The notes below the pieces were generated by a model that saw only the letters and a list, made by a program, of their open reading frames with translations, ran no database searches and was not told where the DNA came from. From positions 1-64,000 of the forward strand of contig NZ_BFAX01000001.1 of assembly GCF_004310395.1 (NCBI RefSeq): a stretch of 64,000 bases of DNA, read 5' to 3'. The DNA is from Methanofervidicoccus abyssi (GTDB taxonomy: Archaea; AGJL01; Methanococci; Methanococcales; Methanococcaceae). The position numbers were made by a program, and so were the translations under genes. Numbering within the stretch: the stretch's first letter is position 1; each line of letters opens with the position of its first letter. Shown here piece by piece: positions 27,536 through 37,024 of this stretch.

Positions 27536-28576
27536 ATGACTTTGAGGATCTCACCTGAGAAGGAGAAGGAACTTATTATAGACATATTGAAAAGTTACGG
27601 TGTAAGTGAAGAAGATGCAGAAATCACCGCAAATATATATGTGGAGGCCGATCTCAAGGGATTCCGATCACATGGTATAGGTAGATTTCCCCAGACAGTT
27701 GTGGGTATAGAAGTAGGAAATATCAACGTCAATCCAGATATCAAGATAATAAGGGAGAGTCCTGCAATAGCAACCATTGATGGAGATATGGGGTTAGGTT
27801 ATGTGGTGGGAGAGAAAGCTATGAAGTTAGCTATAGAGAAGGGGAAAAATATAGGTATAGGTGTAGTGGCAACTGTGAATTCCAACCATTTCGGTATAGC
27901 AGGCCACTATTCAGAGATGGCACTTAAAGAGGATCTAATAGGCATAGTGATTACAAATACAGATCCTGCAATGGCTCCTTTTGGAGGTATAGAGAAAATA
28001 CTTGGAACAAATCCAATAGCAATTGCTATCAAGGGAAAAAAACATATTTACTCCTTAGATATGGCTACATCTTCCATTGCAAGGGGGAAGATATTAGAGG
28101 CTGCAAGGACTGGAAAGAGGATTCCTGAAAATTGTGCCATAGATAAAGAGGGCAATCCAACTACAGATCCTAAGAAGGCCTTAGAAGGTTGTATATTACC
28201 ATTTGGAGGGCCAAAGGGATATGCCCTGGCCCTTGCAATTGAAATGATTGCTGCAATAGGTGGAGCCGAGATGGGCACTAAGGTTAGGGGAACTGCAACT
28301 CCTACTGAGAGATGTACTAAAGGAGATCTCTTTATAGCTATAGATCCAGGATTCTTTGGAGATAAGGAAAAGTTTATGGAAAAGGTAGATATGCTCATAG
28401 AGGAGATAAAAAACTCCAAACCTGTTAAGAATTCCAAGATACTTATCCCTGGAGAGATAGAGAGAATGAATATGGAGAAATACAGGAGAGAAGGTATTGA
28501 GATTGACCAGGTGCTTTACAACAGGTTAAAGGAGATATGTGAAAAGAGGGGATTGGACATAGAAAAATATTTTTAA
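27536..28576 (+). CDS. comC: L-sulfolactate dehydrogenase (LDH2 family)
   Basis: An NAD(P)-dependent oxidoreductase of the malate/L-lactate dehydrogenase type 2 family, 346 aa. In Methanococcales this homologue oxidises L-sulfolactate for coenzyme M synthesis and also reduces oxaloacetate. Signatures: KGFRSHGIGRFPQ near residue 40, NSNHFGIAGHYSEMA, TNTDPAMAPFGG and LPFGGPKGYALALAIE. The fold has no Rossmann motif, as is normal for the family. It starts 9 bp after endA, an order shared with Methanocaldococcus. Malate dehydrogenase activity is the main alternative. Confidence 0.85.
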   Translation: MTLRISPEKEKELIIDILKSYGVSEEDAEITANIYVEADLKGFRSHGIGRFPQTVVGIEVGNINVNPDIKIIRESPAIATIDGDMGLGYVVGEKAMKLAIEKGKNIGIGVVATVNSNHFGIAGHYSEMALKEDLIGIVITNTDPAMAPFGGIEKILGTNPIAIAIKGKKHIYSLDMATSSIARGKILEAARTGKRIPENCAIDKEGNPTTDPKKALEGCILPFGGPKGYALALAIEMIAAIGGAEMGTKVRGTATPTERCTKGDLFIAIDPGFFGDKEKFMEKVDMLIEEIKNSKPVKNSKILIPGEIERMNMEKYRREGIEIDQVLYNRLKEICEKRGLDIEKYF

Positions 28577-28801
28577 GTATTTTTAATTCAGATTATAAAA
28601 ATATATAATAATTTATTAATAATAATTTATTAATATTAAAATCAGATAGACAGACAGATAACAATTAAATATAATAAAATTATTCCAGAAAAATAAATGT
28701 AGAAAGGTTTTTATCCTTTTTTATTTTATGTTATTTTAATTATATTTTTAAAATTACACAAATAACCTAAAAAATAAAAAAAATAATAATACGTAGAAAA
28801 A
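28577..28801. other. AT-rich intergenic DNA between comC and tRNA-Ala
   Basis: About 225 bp with no gene. A short repeat ATAATTTATTAAT occurs twice in tandem near 28607-28633, and ACAGACAG near 28650. T-rich stretches near 28710-28750 may terminate either flanking transcript. Confidence 0.5.
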
Positions 28802-28878
28802 TGGTGGACTGGGCGGGATTTGAACCCGCGGCCTCCGCACAGCCAATGCGGCGATCTCCCAGACTGATCTACCAGCCC
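28802..28878 (-). tRNA. tRNA-Ala (anticodon GGC)
   Basis: Cloverleaf with acceptor GGGCTGG pairing CCAGTCC, which includes the G3:U70 identity pair of alanine tRNA. The anticodon stem CCGCA/TGCGG surrounds loop TTGGCTG (GGC), T-arm CGGG-TTCAAAT-CCCG, discriminator A at 28805, and CCA encoded at 28802-28804. Confidence 0.97.
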
Positions 28879-28908
28879 TCAGTGTGGAGCATTTTAAGTT
28901 ATTTCTTC

Positions 28909-28916
28909 TATATATA
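28909..28916 (-). promoter_or_regulatory. tRNA-Ala promoter
   Basis: TATATATA on the minus strand with CGAAAAA upstream as a BRE, 31-38 bp from the mature tRNA 5' end. It differs from the shared Val/Ser promoter downstream of the TATA core. It overlaps the region just past the 3' end of the eppA gene. Confidence 0.5.
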
Positions 28917-28929
28917 TTTTTCGGTTCTA

Positions 28930-29958
28930 TCATATCACTCCAAAGTAGTAGTGAAGTATCAACACTATTAGATATCCTATCACTACAAAAGGTACAAAAG
29001 GATATGTTGTAATTAAAGTTAACTCTTCTACAGATATATTCCCCTCTCTATGTAGTTTTTGTAGAAGTTTTATATCCTCCTCTCTTAACCCATCTCCATC
29101 TGTAAGGATGATTTTATCGTAGTCTCCTTTTTTCCCCATCTCCATATCCAACATCAGTTTAAACCTTTTCCACATTCCAGCTTCTTCTACCTTAGCCACG
29201 CCATCCTTTATGTAGATAACATCTCTTAGTATATCTCCTTCCTTCAACTGAGATATGGGCTTTTTTACAGATACCTCGGCACCAGTTAATGCGTATATCA
29301 CAAGGGATATGAGAATAAGCTCAAATACATATATCACAAAGAAAATCAGAAGGTTATTATTTATAAAGTAATTCTTATCTACTATGTAGATACCAAGGAG
29401 ATAGATAGGAGTTAAATAACTTAGTTTATTTATAATCTTTTTGTACCATGGTACTTTTCTGGAGATATATATGGAGATAATTACATAGGCCCAGAGGAGA
29501 AGAGAAGCGTAAGGTATCTTATACCTATAGAAGAGATATCTCAGGGAACCATAAAATACACTTAAACCTAATGAAATTGGTACAATACTTTTCCAGTATT
29601 TCCTAAAGATATTTATCAGAGGAAAAAGAGCTACAATTCCAGCACTTATACCTATCAACAGAAGTATAGGTATTGGTACATGTAATATAGTATCTCCATA
29701 GGAGAATATTGGCGCCAAAGTGGTGAATATCTTTACATCCCCTCCTCCCATACCTACACCTAAGATGAGACAGAGTATCAAAGTGGCGAAGAAAGAGAAT
29801 ATAGCGTCTAATCCAAAGAGATAGTAACCAACTGAAAGGTTTATCAACAACATAAGGATAATGACAATATGAGGTACTTCCTTAGTTTTAATATCCATGT
29901 ATGAGGCTATCAAAAGGAGGACGAAGTTGATGAGATAAACTATCGTTAAGATATCCAT
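28930..29958 (-). CDS. eppA: Type IV prepilin peptidase, EppA-type (A24 family)
   Basis: A membrane aspartic protease of 342 aa that removes class III signal peptides from archaeal pilins. Catalytic aspartates: D in SYMDIKTKEVPH near residue 21 and the GxGD-type GMGGGDVKIFTTLAPIF near 90. About eight helices are followed by a cytoplasmic domain (about 235-310: KPISQLKEGDILRDV ... LTDGDGL) and a final helix, the archaeal A24 C-terminal arrangement. The length exceeds FlaK (about 230 aa), so EppA is favoured. ATG 29958 sits after AGGTGGG; the upstream GTG lies inside that site. A candidate substrate is the QISLE protein at 4608-5465. Confidence 0.8.
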   Translation of the reverse strand: MDILTIVYLINFVLLLIASYMDIKTKEVPHIVIILMLLINLSVGYYLFGLDAIFSFFATLILCLILGVGMGGGDVKIFTTLAPIFSYGDTILHVPIPILLLIGISAGIVALFPLINIFRKYWKSIVPISLGLSVFYGSLRYLFYRYKIPYASLLLWAYVIISIYISRKVPWYKKIINKLSYLTPIYLLGIYIVDKNYFINNNLLIFFVIYVFELILISLVIYALTGAEVSVKKPISQLKEGDILRDVIYIKDGVAKVEEAGMWKRFKLMLDMEMGKKGDYDKIILTDGDGLREEDIKLLQKLHREGNISVEELTLITTYPFVPFVVIGYLIVLILHYYFGVI

Positions 29959-30399
29959 TTTTCCCACCTAAATATAACAACCCCCAAAATTTTTACAAAT
30001 ATTTTTATTTTTAACAATAAAAAATTATAAATAAATGATTAAAATTTAAGTAAGAATAGTATCATACTTTTCAAATACACAAGGATATCCTGGAGATTTA
30101 TGTAATAACTTCACTTTCCAATAGTTTAAACATATATAAATGATATATAATAGATAGTAACTGTTGTGTTAGAAGAGAGGAATTGTTCTTCCTCCAATGT
30201 CTGCGGGTAAGGAGAGATACTATTTTTTACCTTATATTAATTCCTTATATTAATTATTATGGCATTATCATTATTGATTTTATATTTGTCATATTGATTT
30301 TTTATAAGATTTTTGATGAATGAGAAAATATATTTTATTTTTATAAGGTACAAAATTAGATATAGTCACAACAAGTTAAAAAAATATCTAAGTGAAACT
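29959..30399. other. Divergent gap with a possible small RNA
   Basis: About 440 bp between eppA (leftward) and the GTPase gene (rightward). It is AT-rich except for an island at about 30160-30222 (listed separately). An in-frame extension of the GTPase gene to 30313 is AT-rich and unconserved in look, so I treat it as untranslated. Confidence 0.5.
30160..30222 (+). ncRNA. Candidate small RNA with hairpin (weak)
   Basis: A GC-richer island of about 60 bp without a reading frame. A TATA-like CATATATAAATG at 30131-30142 lies about 25 bp before it and a T-tract (CTATTTTTTA) follows. Inside is a perfect 6-bp stem, GAGGAA (30177-30182) with TTCCTC (30189-30194), loop of six. It could also be a leader of the downstream GTPase mRNA or a decayed element. 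Confidence 0.3.
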
Positions 30400-31587
30400 A
30401 TGGCTATCTTGGGACTAGTGGGAAAACCGAATGTAGGAAAATCTACACTATTCAATGCAATGACAGAGAAGGCTGTTGATATTGCCAACTATCCCTTTAC
30501 AACTATCAATCCAAATGTTGGAATATCTTATATTACCACACCCTGTCCATGTAAGGAGTTGAATCTTAAATGTAATCCCCAAAACTCCAAGTGTATAGAT
30601 GGTATAAGGCACATTCCTGTTGAGGTTGTAGATGTTGCAGGACTTGTTCCAGAGGCACATAAAGGGAAAGGTATGGGAAACAAATTCTTGGACGATCTAA
30701 GGCAGGCTGATGCTTTTGTATTGGTGGTGGATGCAAGTGGTAAAACAGATCTAGAGGGGAATCCTACTGAGAATCACGATCCTGTGGAAGATGTAAAATT
30801 TCTACTGAAGGAGTTAGATATGTGGATATATGGAATACTCTCTAAGAACTGGGATAAACTAGCTAGGAGAGGGCAGCAACAGAAAAATATCGTTAAGATT
30901 ATCGCTGAACAACTTAGTGGTCTAAATATCTCAGAGGAGGATGTGAAAAGTGCCATAAACACTCTTAGTTTAGATGAAAATCCTCAGAGATGGCGTGAAG
31001 AAGATCTACAGAACTTGGCAGGAACCTTGAGAAAAATCTCTAAACCTATGATCATAGCTGCAAATAAGGCTGATCATCCAGATGCCATGGAAAATATTAA
31101 GAGATTAAAAGAGGAATTTAAGGACTACATAGTTATACCTACATCGGCGGAGATAGAACTGGCACTGAGGAGGGCGGAAAAAGCAGGGTTGATAAAATAC
31201 GACAGGGTTAAAAATGACTTTGAGATAGTGAGTGATTCACTGAATGAAGCTCAGAGGAATGCCTTGGAGTATATCAGAGAGTATCTAAAAAAGTACGGTA
31301 GCACTGGAGTGCAGGAGGTTCTCAACAGAGCATACTTCGATCTCTTAGATATGATAGTTGTCTATCCTGTAGAAGATGAGAACAAATACTCAGATAAGAA
31401 AGGTAACGTACTACCAGATAGTTTTCTGGTAAAGAAAGGAACTACTGCAAGAGACCTGGCATATATGATACATACCGAAATAGGAGATAAATTTATATAC
31501 GCCATAGATGCTAGGAAGAAGATGAGGGTTGGAGCAGATTATCAGTTAAAGGATGGGGATATTATAAAGATAGTATCTGCGAAGTAA
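30400..31587 (+). CDS. ychF: YchF/OBG-type P-loop GTPase
   Basis: A translation-associated P-loop NTPase of the OBG family, about 395 aa. G1 is LVGKPNVGKSTLFNAMT, G2/switch YPFTTINPNVG, G3 VDVAGLVPEAHKGKGMGN, and the G4-like segment is AANKADHPD. A C-terminal TGS domain ends in LAYMIHTEIGDKFIYAIDAR and GDIIKIVS. ATG 30400 starts the conserved sequence; longer in-frame starts add 29 AT-driven residues. The middle insert (about 175-260) is usual for the archaeal branch. Single gene. Confidence 0.92.
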   Translation: MAILGLVGKPNVGKSTLFNAMTEKAVDIANYPFTTINPNVGISYITTPCPCKELNLKCNPQNSKCIDGIRHIPVEVVDVAGLVPEAHKGKGMGNKFLDDLRQADAFVLVVDASGKTDLEGNPTENHDPVEDVKFLLKELDMWIYGILSKNWDKLARRGQQQKNIVKIIAEQLSGLNISEEDVKSAINTLSLDENPQRWREEDLQNLAGTLRKISKPMIIAANKADHPDAMENIKRLKEEFKDYIVIPTSAEIELALRRAEKAGLIKYDRVKNDFEIVSDSLNEAQRNALEYIREYLKKYGSTGVQEVLNRAYFDLLDMIVVYPVEDENKYSDKKGNVLPDSFLVKKGTTARDLAYMIHTEIGDKFIYAIDARKKMRVGADYQLKDGDIIKIVSAK

Positions 31588-31851
31588 ATGATTAATTTTT
31601 TTGGGTAAAAAATAAAAAAGTAAAAAAAGTAAGTATCATTTTAGGGGAATGGATAGATAATAGGGATTCGTATTCTTTTTTATGATTTTATTAATCACTG
31701 TTTTAATAAAGATAATTATAATGATAATTTTAATAATAACCAAAACCATTACCTATACTCATATTCATCCAACAATAAAGGAGAAAGATAATCACTGTTT
31801 AGAAAATCCTATATCTTGTCGATACTAAAATGCCAAGTTCTTGGTGATACC

Positions 31852-33465
31852 GTGATAACAGATGTTCTTATAATAGGAGGGGGAGGGGCTGGTGCTAGAT
31901 GTGCAATAGAGTGTAGTGGTAAGAGGGTTGTTGTGGCAGTTAAGGGGTTATTTGGTAAAAGTGGGTGTACTGTAATGGCTGAAGGGGGTTATAATGCTGT
32001 ACTGGATCCTGAGGATGATTTTGAGAAACATTTTAGAGATACCTTGAAGGGAGGAGGTTATATAAACAACCCTAAATTGGTCAAGATACTGGTAAAAAAT
32101 GCCCCAAAGGAACTGAGAAACTTAGAGAAATTTGGAGCATTGTTTGACAGAAAAGAAGACGGTAGCATAGCCCAGAGGCCCTTTGGAGGACAGAGTTTTA
32201 ACAGGACATGTTACTGTGGAGATAGAACTGGACATGAGATAATGACATCTCTGATGGAGTATATCTGTAAGTTGGACAACGTTACTGTACTGGAGGATGT
32301 AATGGCTATAAAACTGATAGTAAAAGATAACAGATGTTATGGAGCTATTTTTTTAGATCTCATAGATGGGAGGATATTTCCCATATATGCAACATCTACG
32401 GTAATTGCCACAGGAGGTGCTGGACAGATATATCCTATAACTTCCAACCCTCTTCAAAAAGTAGGAGACGGTTTTGCAATGGCTTACTGGGAAGGAGTGG
32501 AGTTAATAGATATGGAAATGGTGCAGTTCCATCCTACAGGAATGGTAAATAGCGGTACTTTAGTCACTGAAGCTGTAAGAGGTGAAGGAGGCATACTCTA
32601 CAACAGGTACGGAGAGAGGTTTATGGCAAATTACGATAAAGAGAGGATGGAATTATCTACAAGGGATGTTGTTGCAAGGGCTATATACACGGAAATAAAG
32701 GAAGGAAGGGGGATTAATGGAGGTGTATATTTAGATGTGTCTCATTTAGAGGATGATGTTATCGAGGAGAGACTTGAGACAACATTCAAACAGTTTCTAG
32801 ATATAGGGATCGACATAAGAAAAGAACCTATGATAGTGGCACCTACTGCCCATCACTTTATGGGGGGTATAAGGATAAACGAGAGATGTGAGACGAACAT
32901 CGAGGGGCTATTCGCCTGTGGAGAGGTTACAGGAGGTATCCATGGGGCAAATAGATTAGGTGGCAACGCCCTTGCAGATACCCAGGTATTTGGAGCGATT
33001 GCAGGAAGAAGTGCAGGGGAGTTTGTAGAAGATAGGGGGAATTTAAGGGATATGGTAGATGTAAGTGGTATGATTAACAAGATAAAGGACGATATAAGGG
33101 GAAAAATAGAGACAGATAGAGGACATTCGATACATTCACTTATAAGGGATCTTAAAAGCACCATGTGGGATAAAGTGTCTATAGTCAGGGATGAAAGAGG
33201 GTTAAAAAGTGCCCTATCTAAGATAGAACTTCTAAAAAAGAACTTAGAAAATGTAAAGTTAAGGAATATATTCGAAATTCAGAAATACTTTGAATTTAAA
33301 AGTATGATAACAGTTGCAGAACTTGTGACCAGGTGCGCCTTGGAGAGGAGAGAAAGTAGGGGAGCCCATTACAGATCAGACTATCCAGAAACTAAGGAAG
33401 AATGGAAGGGGAACTTAGTTATATCTAAAGATGGGATAAGATTTATAGAAGCCCTTTCGATTTGA
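31852..33465 (+). CDS. tfrA: Thiol:fumarate reductase flavoprotein subunit
   Basis: The FAD subunit of the methanogen fumarate reductase, which oxidises coenzyme M and coenzyme B thiols to heterodisulfide while reducing fumarate to succinate. At 537 aa it has the FAD loop DVLIIGGGGAGARCAIEC, the active-site MVQFHPTGM, HHFMGGIRIN and GIHGANRLGGNALADT. GTG 31852 follows GGTGA; an upstream in-frame TTG at 31816 would add 12 residues. The tfrB iron-sulfur partner is not adjacent. A succinate dehydrogenase/fumarate reductase role is the broader family assignment. Confidence 0.87.
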   Translation: MITDVLIIGGGGAGARCAIECSGKRVVVAVKGLFGKSGCTVMAEGGYNAVLDPEDDFEKHFRDTLKGGGYINNPKLVKILVKNAPKELRNLEKFGALFDRKEDGSIAQRPFGGQSFNRTCYCGDRTGHEIMTSLMEYICKLDNVTVLEDVMAIKLIVKDNRCYGAIFLDLIDGRIFPIYATSTVIATGGAGQIYPITSNPLQKVGDGFAMAYWEGVELIDMEMVQFHPTGMVNSGTLVTEAVRGEGGILYNRYGERFMANYDKERMELSTRDVVARAIYTEIKEGRGINGGVYLDVSHLEDDVIEERLETTFKQFLDIGIDIRKEPMIVAPTAHHFMGGIRINERCETNIEGLFACGEVTGGIHGANRLGGNALADTQVFGAIAGRSAGEFVEDRGNLRDMVDVSGMINKIKDDIRGKIETDRGHSIHSLIRDLKSTMWDKVSIVRDERGLKSALSKIELLKKNLENVKLRNIFEIQKYFEFKSMITVAELVTRCALERRESRGAHYRSDYPETKEEWKGNLVISKDGIRFIEALSI

Positions 33466-33669
33466 AACAAAAGAGAGTAATAAAAAATTTCAAATAGGAT
33501 TACAATAAAGATTATAATATTATAATATAAAGAAGTATTGTTAAAAATCATAAAACCTTTAAACACTGGCAAAAAATATAAGTAAAATCTTTTTTAATGC
33601 CAAGCAGTTTGTTGAGGTTTTGTTCTCTTATTTTTTTATAATAATAATATAATAATTTATAATAATAAT

Positions 33670-35976
33670 TTAAACCTTAGGGATATTACTTCTCCTATCT
33701 ATTAACTCCTTCTTCTTCGCATCGTTCCAGTTGGAGACGTTCTGTAGATAACCAGTTATCCTACTGTACCTCTGAATACTACTACTACCACAATATACAC
33801 ATCTATCTTTTAGACCTGCAATAGATCTACCACATCTTTCACATATACTTAAGTTCTTTGTATATGTCCAGAAACCTATATTGGACTTTTCCACAATTTT
33901 CTTAGTTATATCCATAAGTACCTCTGGATCTGCATAAGCCTCGATGTTCCAGAAGTGAGTAATATGTCCCCCATTACAAAGTGGATGAAACCTCTCCTCT
34001 ATCCTAACCTTCTCCCCTACAGACACTGGAGCATTTACTCTAACATGTGAAGAGTTTGTATAGTAGAGAGTATTTATATTGGAGAAATCTCCATTTACCA
34101 CAAATTTGCATTCTTCCTTGTAATATCTGTAGTCCAACCTGGCAAACCTTCCTGCAGTACTCTCCGCTGGCGTCTGAGTTACGCTCCACCTTAAACCTGT
34201 CTCCTCCTTTAAGTTATCTGCATAATCCCTTATGTATTTAATTACTTTCTCCCCAAACTTAAGGGCGTACCTGGATTCATGAAGTTCCTCCCCTATATGG
34301 TATTTGAGAAGTTCATTCAACCCTACGAAACCGAAGGTTTTAGTGGTATTCTCGTATTTGTAGTACTGCTCTCCATTGAACCTCTGTGTTAAAAATGGTA
34401 GTATTCCACCTTTGAGGACCTTTTCAGTTACCTGGTGTTTTATATAAAGCGCCCTCTTAAGTATCTCCAACCTCTCCTGAAGTATCTCGAATAGCCTGTC
34501 ATCATCCCCTTTAGCCTCATAACCTATCCTCGGTAGATTGACAGTGTACCACTGCATATTTCCAGTTCTTAAAGTATCTATTTCCACATCACCTTTCCAG
34601 TCTCCACTTAATCTCGTCCTGCACCCCATGGCGTTGGTATTCTCCACCTGCCATTCAGGGTACATGTTTATAAAGTAAGGTATTCCCCACTTACTACTAA
34701 GTTCATGGAGTTTTATCATCAGATCCCTGTTTTCATCCTTAAACGCCCTCTCCCTCAACTTCACAATGAAGTTTGGAAATAGGAAAGGTTTTCTTACAGC
34801 GTCTCCTTCCATCATCACATCTATGAGAGCCTCTAAGATAAGGTGAGCCTCCTCTTCGTATTCCTCGTAGGTGCCCCTTACATCCCCTGCAACAACAGCT
34901 TCCTTATCCCTTAAGTACTCTGGCACTTCTAACTCTAAGTTTATACTACTGAAGACAGTTTGTCCCCCCCTAGCAACATACATTTGATTCATCTCGTAAA
35001 TAAACATCTGCATAAGTTGTTTTATCCTCCTGTAGGATAATCCCCTCATATAAGGTGCTAACCATATGTTGAACTCGTCTATCGACTGGCCCCCACTCAT
35101 CTCACACTGGGCAGCGCTTAATACCTTAGCAGCGTGCTGTATTGCAACCTCTGGATGCTTTGCAGGTTTTGAGACACTTGTATGTCTCCCAGTACCATCT
35201 ACTCTTAACCCGTACATGAAGAAGTTCCTTAAGTCATGCTGGCAGCATACAGGTCTTATTGCAGCGTACTCCAAGTCGTGGAGGTGGATATCTCCTCTCA
35301 TATGTGCATCTGCAATATCCTTCGGGAATATCTCTAAGAGGGCGTACTGCTTCATCGTTTCGTCTGCAACCCACTTATGTATAGACTCTGGGTTGTGCAT
35401 GAGGTTTGCGTTCTCCCTACATCCTTCATTTATAAGTTTTTTAATGTCGTATATAGGAATACCTAACCTTGTGTGTCTTATTCTGTACTCTTCCAATCCG
35501 TATTCTATCAACTTTGCATTTACTAGTTCTCTTATCATCGGTGCTGTGATGTACTTAAGGTTAAGTCTCTTCAGAGATTTTTCAATCTCGTTTCCTATCT
35601 TTTCAGCAGTTTCTTTATCTAACCCAGTTTCATCTATAAGTTTCTTGATAATCCTGGTTTTATCAAAGGGCTGGATCTCGTTGTTGGAGGTTCTAACTAC
35701 TAAATTATGCTTTTGTTTATATTTTTCTAAGTAGTTAGTTCCATTTTCCCTGTCTATCTCTTTCAGTGATTCACATACAATTTCTTTTATCTCTTCAGTA
35801 GTTATTCCATCGTATAACCTAGATTGAAGTACAGCGAGGATTCTGTTTATGTGTCTGTAATCAACCTGAGAGTTCAAAAGAGATTTGACTAACTTATTTA
35901 GATCGAATAACTCCCTTACACCATTCTTTTTAACGACATAGATCTTGCAATTTTTATAGTATCTACTACTTATCAT
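33670..35976 (-). CDS. nrdD: Anaerobic ribonucleoside-triphosphate reductase
   Basis: Class III glycyl-radical ribonucleotide reductase, about 768 aa, making dNTPs without oxygen. Domains: ATP-cone (residues ~10-90, VKKNGVRELFDLNKLVKSL), a large ten-stranded barrel (about 140-690) and the C-terminal zinc site CERCGRSIAGLKDRCVYCG followed by the radical-glycine motif RITGYL. No intein interrupts it, unlike the M. jannaschii gene. I take ATG 35976, after GGTGGTAGTG; two in-frame GTGs lie 2-3 codons upstream. The activase NrdG is not in the window. Confidence 0.95.
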   Translation of the reverse strand: MISSRYYKNCKIYVVKKNGVRELFDLNKLVKSLLNSQVDYRHINRILAVLQSRLYDGITTEEIKEIVCESLKEIDRENGTNYLEKYKQKHNLVVRTSNNEIQPFDKTRIIKKLIDETGLDKETAEKIGNEIEKSLKRLNLKYITAPMIRELVNAKLIEYGLEEYRIRHTRLGIPIYDIKKLINEGCRENANLMHNPESIHKWVADETMKQYALLEIFPKDIADAHMRGDIHLHDLEYAAIRPVCCQHDLRNFFMYGLRVDGTGRHTSVSKPAKHPEVAIQHAAKVLSAAQCEMSGGQSIDEFNIWLAPYMRGLSYRRIKQLMQMFIYEMNQMYVARGGQTVFSSINLELEVPEYLRDKEAVVAGDVRGTYEEYEEEAHLILEALIDVMMEGDAVRKPFLFPNFIVKLRERAFKDENRDLMIKLHELSSKWGIPYFINMYPEWQVENTNAMGCRTRLSGDWKGDVEIDTLRTGNMQWYTVNLPRIGYEAKGDDDRLFEILQERLEILKRALYIKHQVTEKVLKGGILPFLTQRFNGEQYYKYENTTKTFGFVGLNELLKYHIGEELHESRYALKFGEKVIKYIRDYADNLKEETGLRWSVTQTPAESTAGRFARLDYRYYKEECKFVVNGDFSNINTLYYTNSSHVRVNAPVSVGEKVRIEERFHPLCNGGHITHFWNIEAYADPEVLMDITKKIVEKSNIGFWTYTKNLSICERCGRSIAGLKDRCVYCGSSSIQRYSRITGYLQNVSNWNDAKKKELIDRRSNIPKV

Positions 35977-36078
35977 CACTACCACCAGATATTAAAGAGA
36001 TATAAAAAAGTACCAAATAACTACGATAACTAATAATCCTTATACTATTAATATTTTTTTAAAATTCTAAAATACTTA

Positions 36079-36397
36079 TTTTCAAATATTAAAAGATTTA
36101 CAACTATTCCAGCAGATCCTTCAGATGTTCAATACATTTGACTATATCGTCAATACTATTATTCTGCATCTCTATCATCTTTATTCCATTTATTCTTCTT
36201 AATTTGTCTCTGTAATCTCCAAAGGGTATCCTGCCTTTTTTCAAATATTAAAAGATTTACAACTATTCCAGCAGATCCTTCAGATGTTCAATACATTTGA
36301 CTATATCGTCAATACTATTATTCTGCATCTCTATCATCTTTATTCCATTTATTCTTCTTAATTTGTCTCTGTAATCTCCAAAGGGTATCCTGCCTTT
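36079..36397. repeat. Exact 159-bp tandem duplication
   Basis: 36079-36238 and 36238-36397 are identical over 160 bases with a period of 159 bp. The unit carries the last ~44 codons of the sugar-isomerase-like gene, its stop codon and about 24 bp after it. The second (upstream in gene direction) copy is part of the working gene; the first is a gene-tail fragment of 53 codons left downstream. A TTT microhomology is present at the junction. The total lack of differences means a very recent event or an assembly artefact. Confidence 0.95.
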
Positions 36398-37024
36398 CCC
36401 TATGCACAGATGTTCATCAAGATCTCCGTTGTTGTCGTGTATATGGACATGGGTTATTTTCTCTATAACTCCTCTCTCTAAAAAACTTTCTATATTTCTA
36501 TTTAAGAAGGCATGACCTATATCGAAGGTTATGCCTATATCCTCCAAATGTTCAAGAATCTCCTTAGTAGGTTCCCTGAACATAAACATACTATAAGAAG
36601 GCATATTCTCAATGGTAATCTTAGTACTGTACTCTTCCTGAATCCTGTTCAACTCCTTCAAGGTTTTTATAAGGGATTCTAAGGCTACAGTGTAATCGTC
36701 TTTAAATACACAGTAACCAGGATGGAGTACAAGAATACTACTATTTACCTTACTGGCAACCTGCAGGATATCTCTGACAAGATCTAAACTTGCCCGTCTT
36801 ATCTTCTCCCTAAAGGAAGAAAGATTTAGATCTGTCAGTGGACAGTGGAGCGTGTATTTTAAGTTGTAGGAATCTACCACTTCTATGTTCTCCTCCTTCA
36901 TAATATTTAAATTACCATCACATAATAACTCAACATACTTTACCTTACCCTCTAAGAAGTCTAAAGCATTGGGAAGGCTCTTTTTAGAGTCTAAAAATAC
37001 ACTACAGGATACTCCGATCTTCAT
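36263..37024 (-). CDS. Xylose-isomerase-like TIM barrel protein
   Basis: A sugar-phosphate isomerase/epimerase family (AP endonuclease 2-like TIM barrel) protein of 253 aa, metal-dependent, substrate unknown. Seen: MKIGVSCSVFLDS start, YTLHCPLTDLNLSS, LVLHPGYCVF, ITIENMPSY, ITFDIGHAFLN and HVHIHDNNGDLDEHLCIGKG with the metal-binding His, Asp and Glu. ATG 37024 matches the family start; 20 more in-frame codons lie upstream. Its 3' end is duplicated exactly just downstream, but the working copy ends normally. Confidence 0.8.
   Translation of the reverse strand: MKIGVSCSVFLDSKKSLPNALDFLEGKVKYVELLCDGNLNIMKEENIEVVDSYNLKYTLHCPLTDLNLSSFREKIRRASLDLVRDILQVASKVNSSILVLHPGYCVFKDDYTVALESLIKTLKELNRIQEEYSTKITIENMPSYSMFMFREPTKEILEHLEDIGITFDIGHAFLNRNIESFLERGVIEKITHVHIHDNNGDLDEHLCIGKGRIPFGDYRDKLRRINGIKMIEMQNNSIDDIVKCIEHLKDLLE

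Noticed and set aside
28607-28660. Short direct repeats as a CRISPR or attachment site
   Set aside because: Two AT-only units and a CAGA run, without regular spacers; ordinary low-complexity DNA. No CRISPR array was seen anywhere in the window.
30313-30399. N-terminal extension of the YchF-type GTPase
   Set aside because: The 29 extra residues are AT-driven and the family starts at the ATG 30400 that opens AILGLVGKPNVGKST.
35066-35734. 222-codon frame antisense to nrdD
   Set aside because: nrdD is fully conserved across this stretch, and the antisense product is a composition-driven shadow without a start signal.
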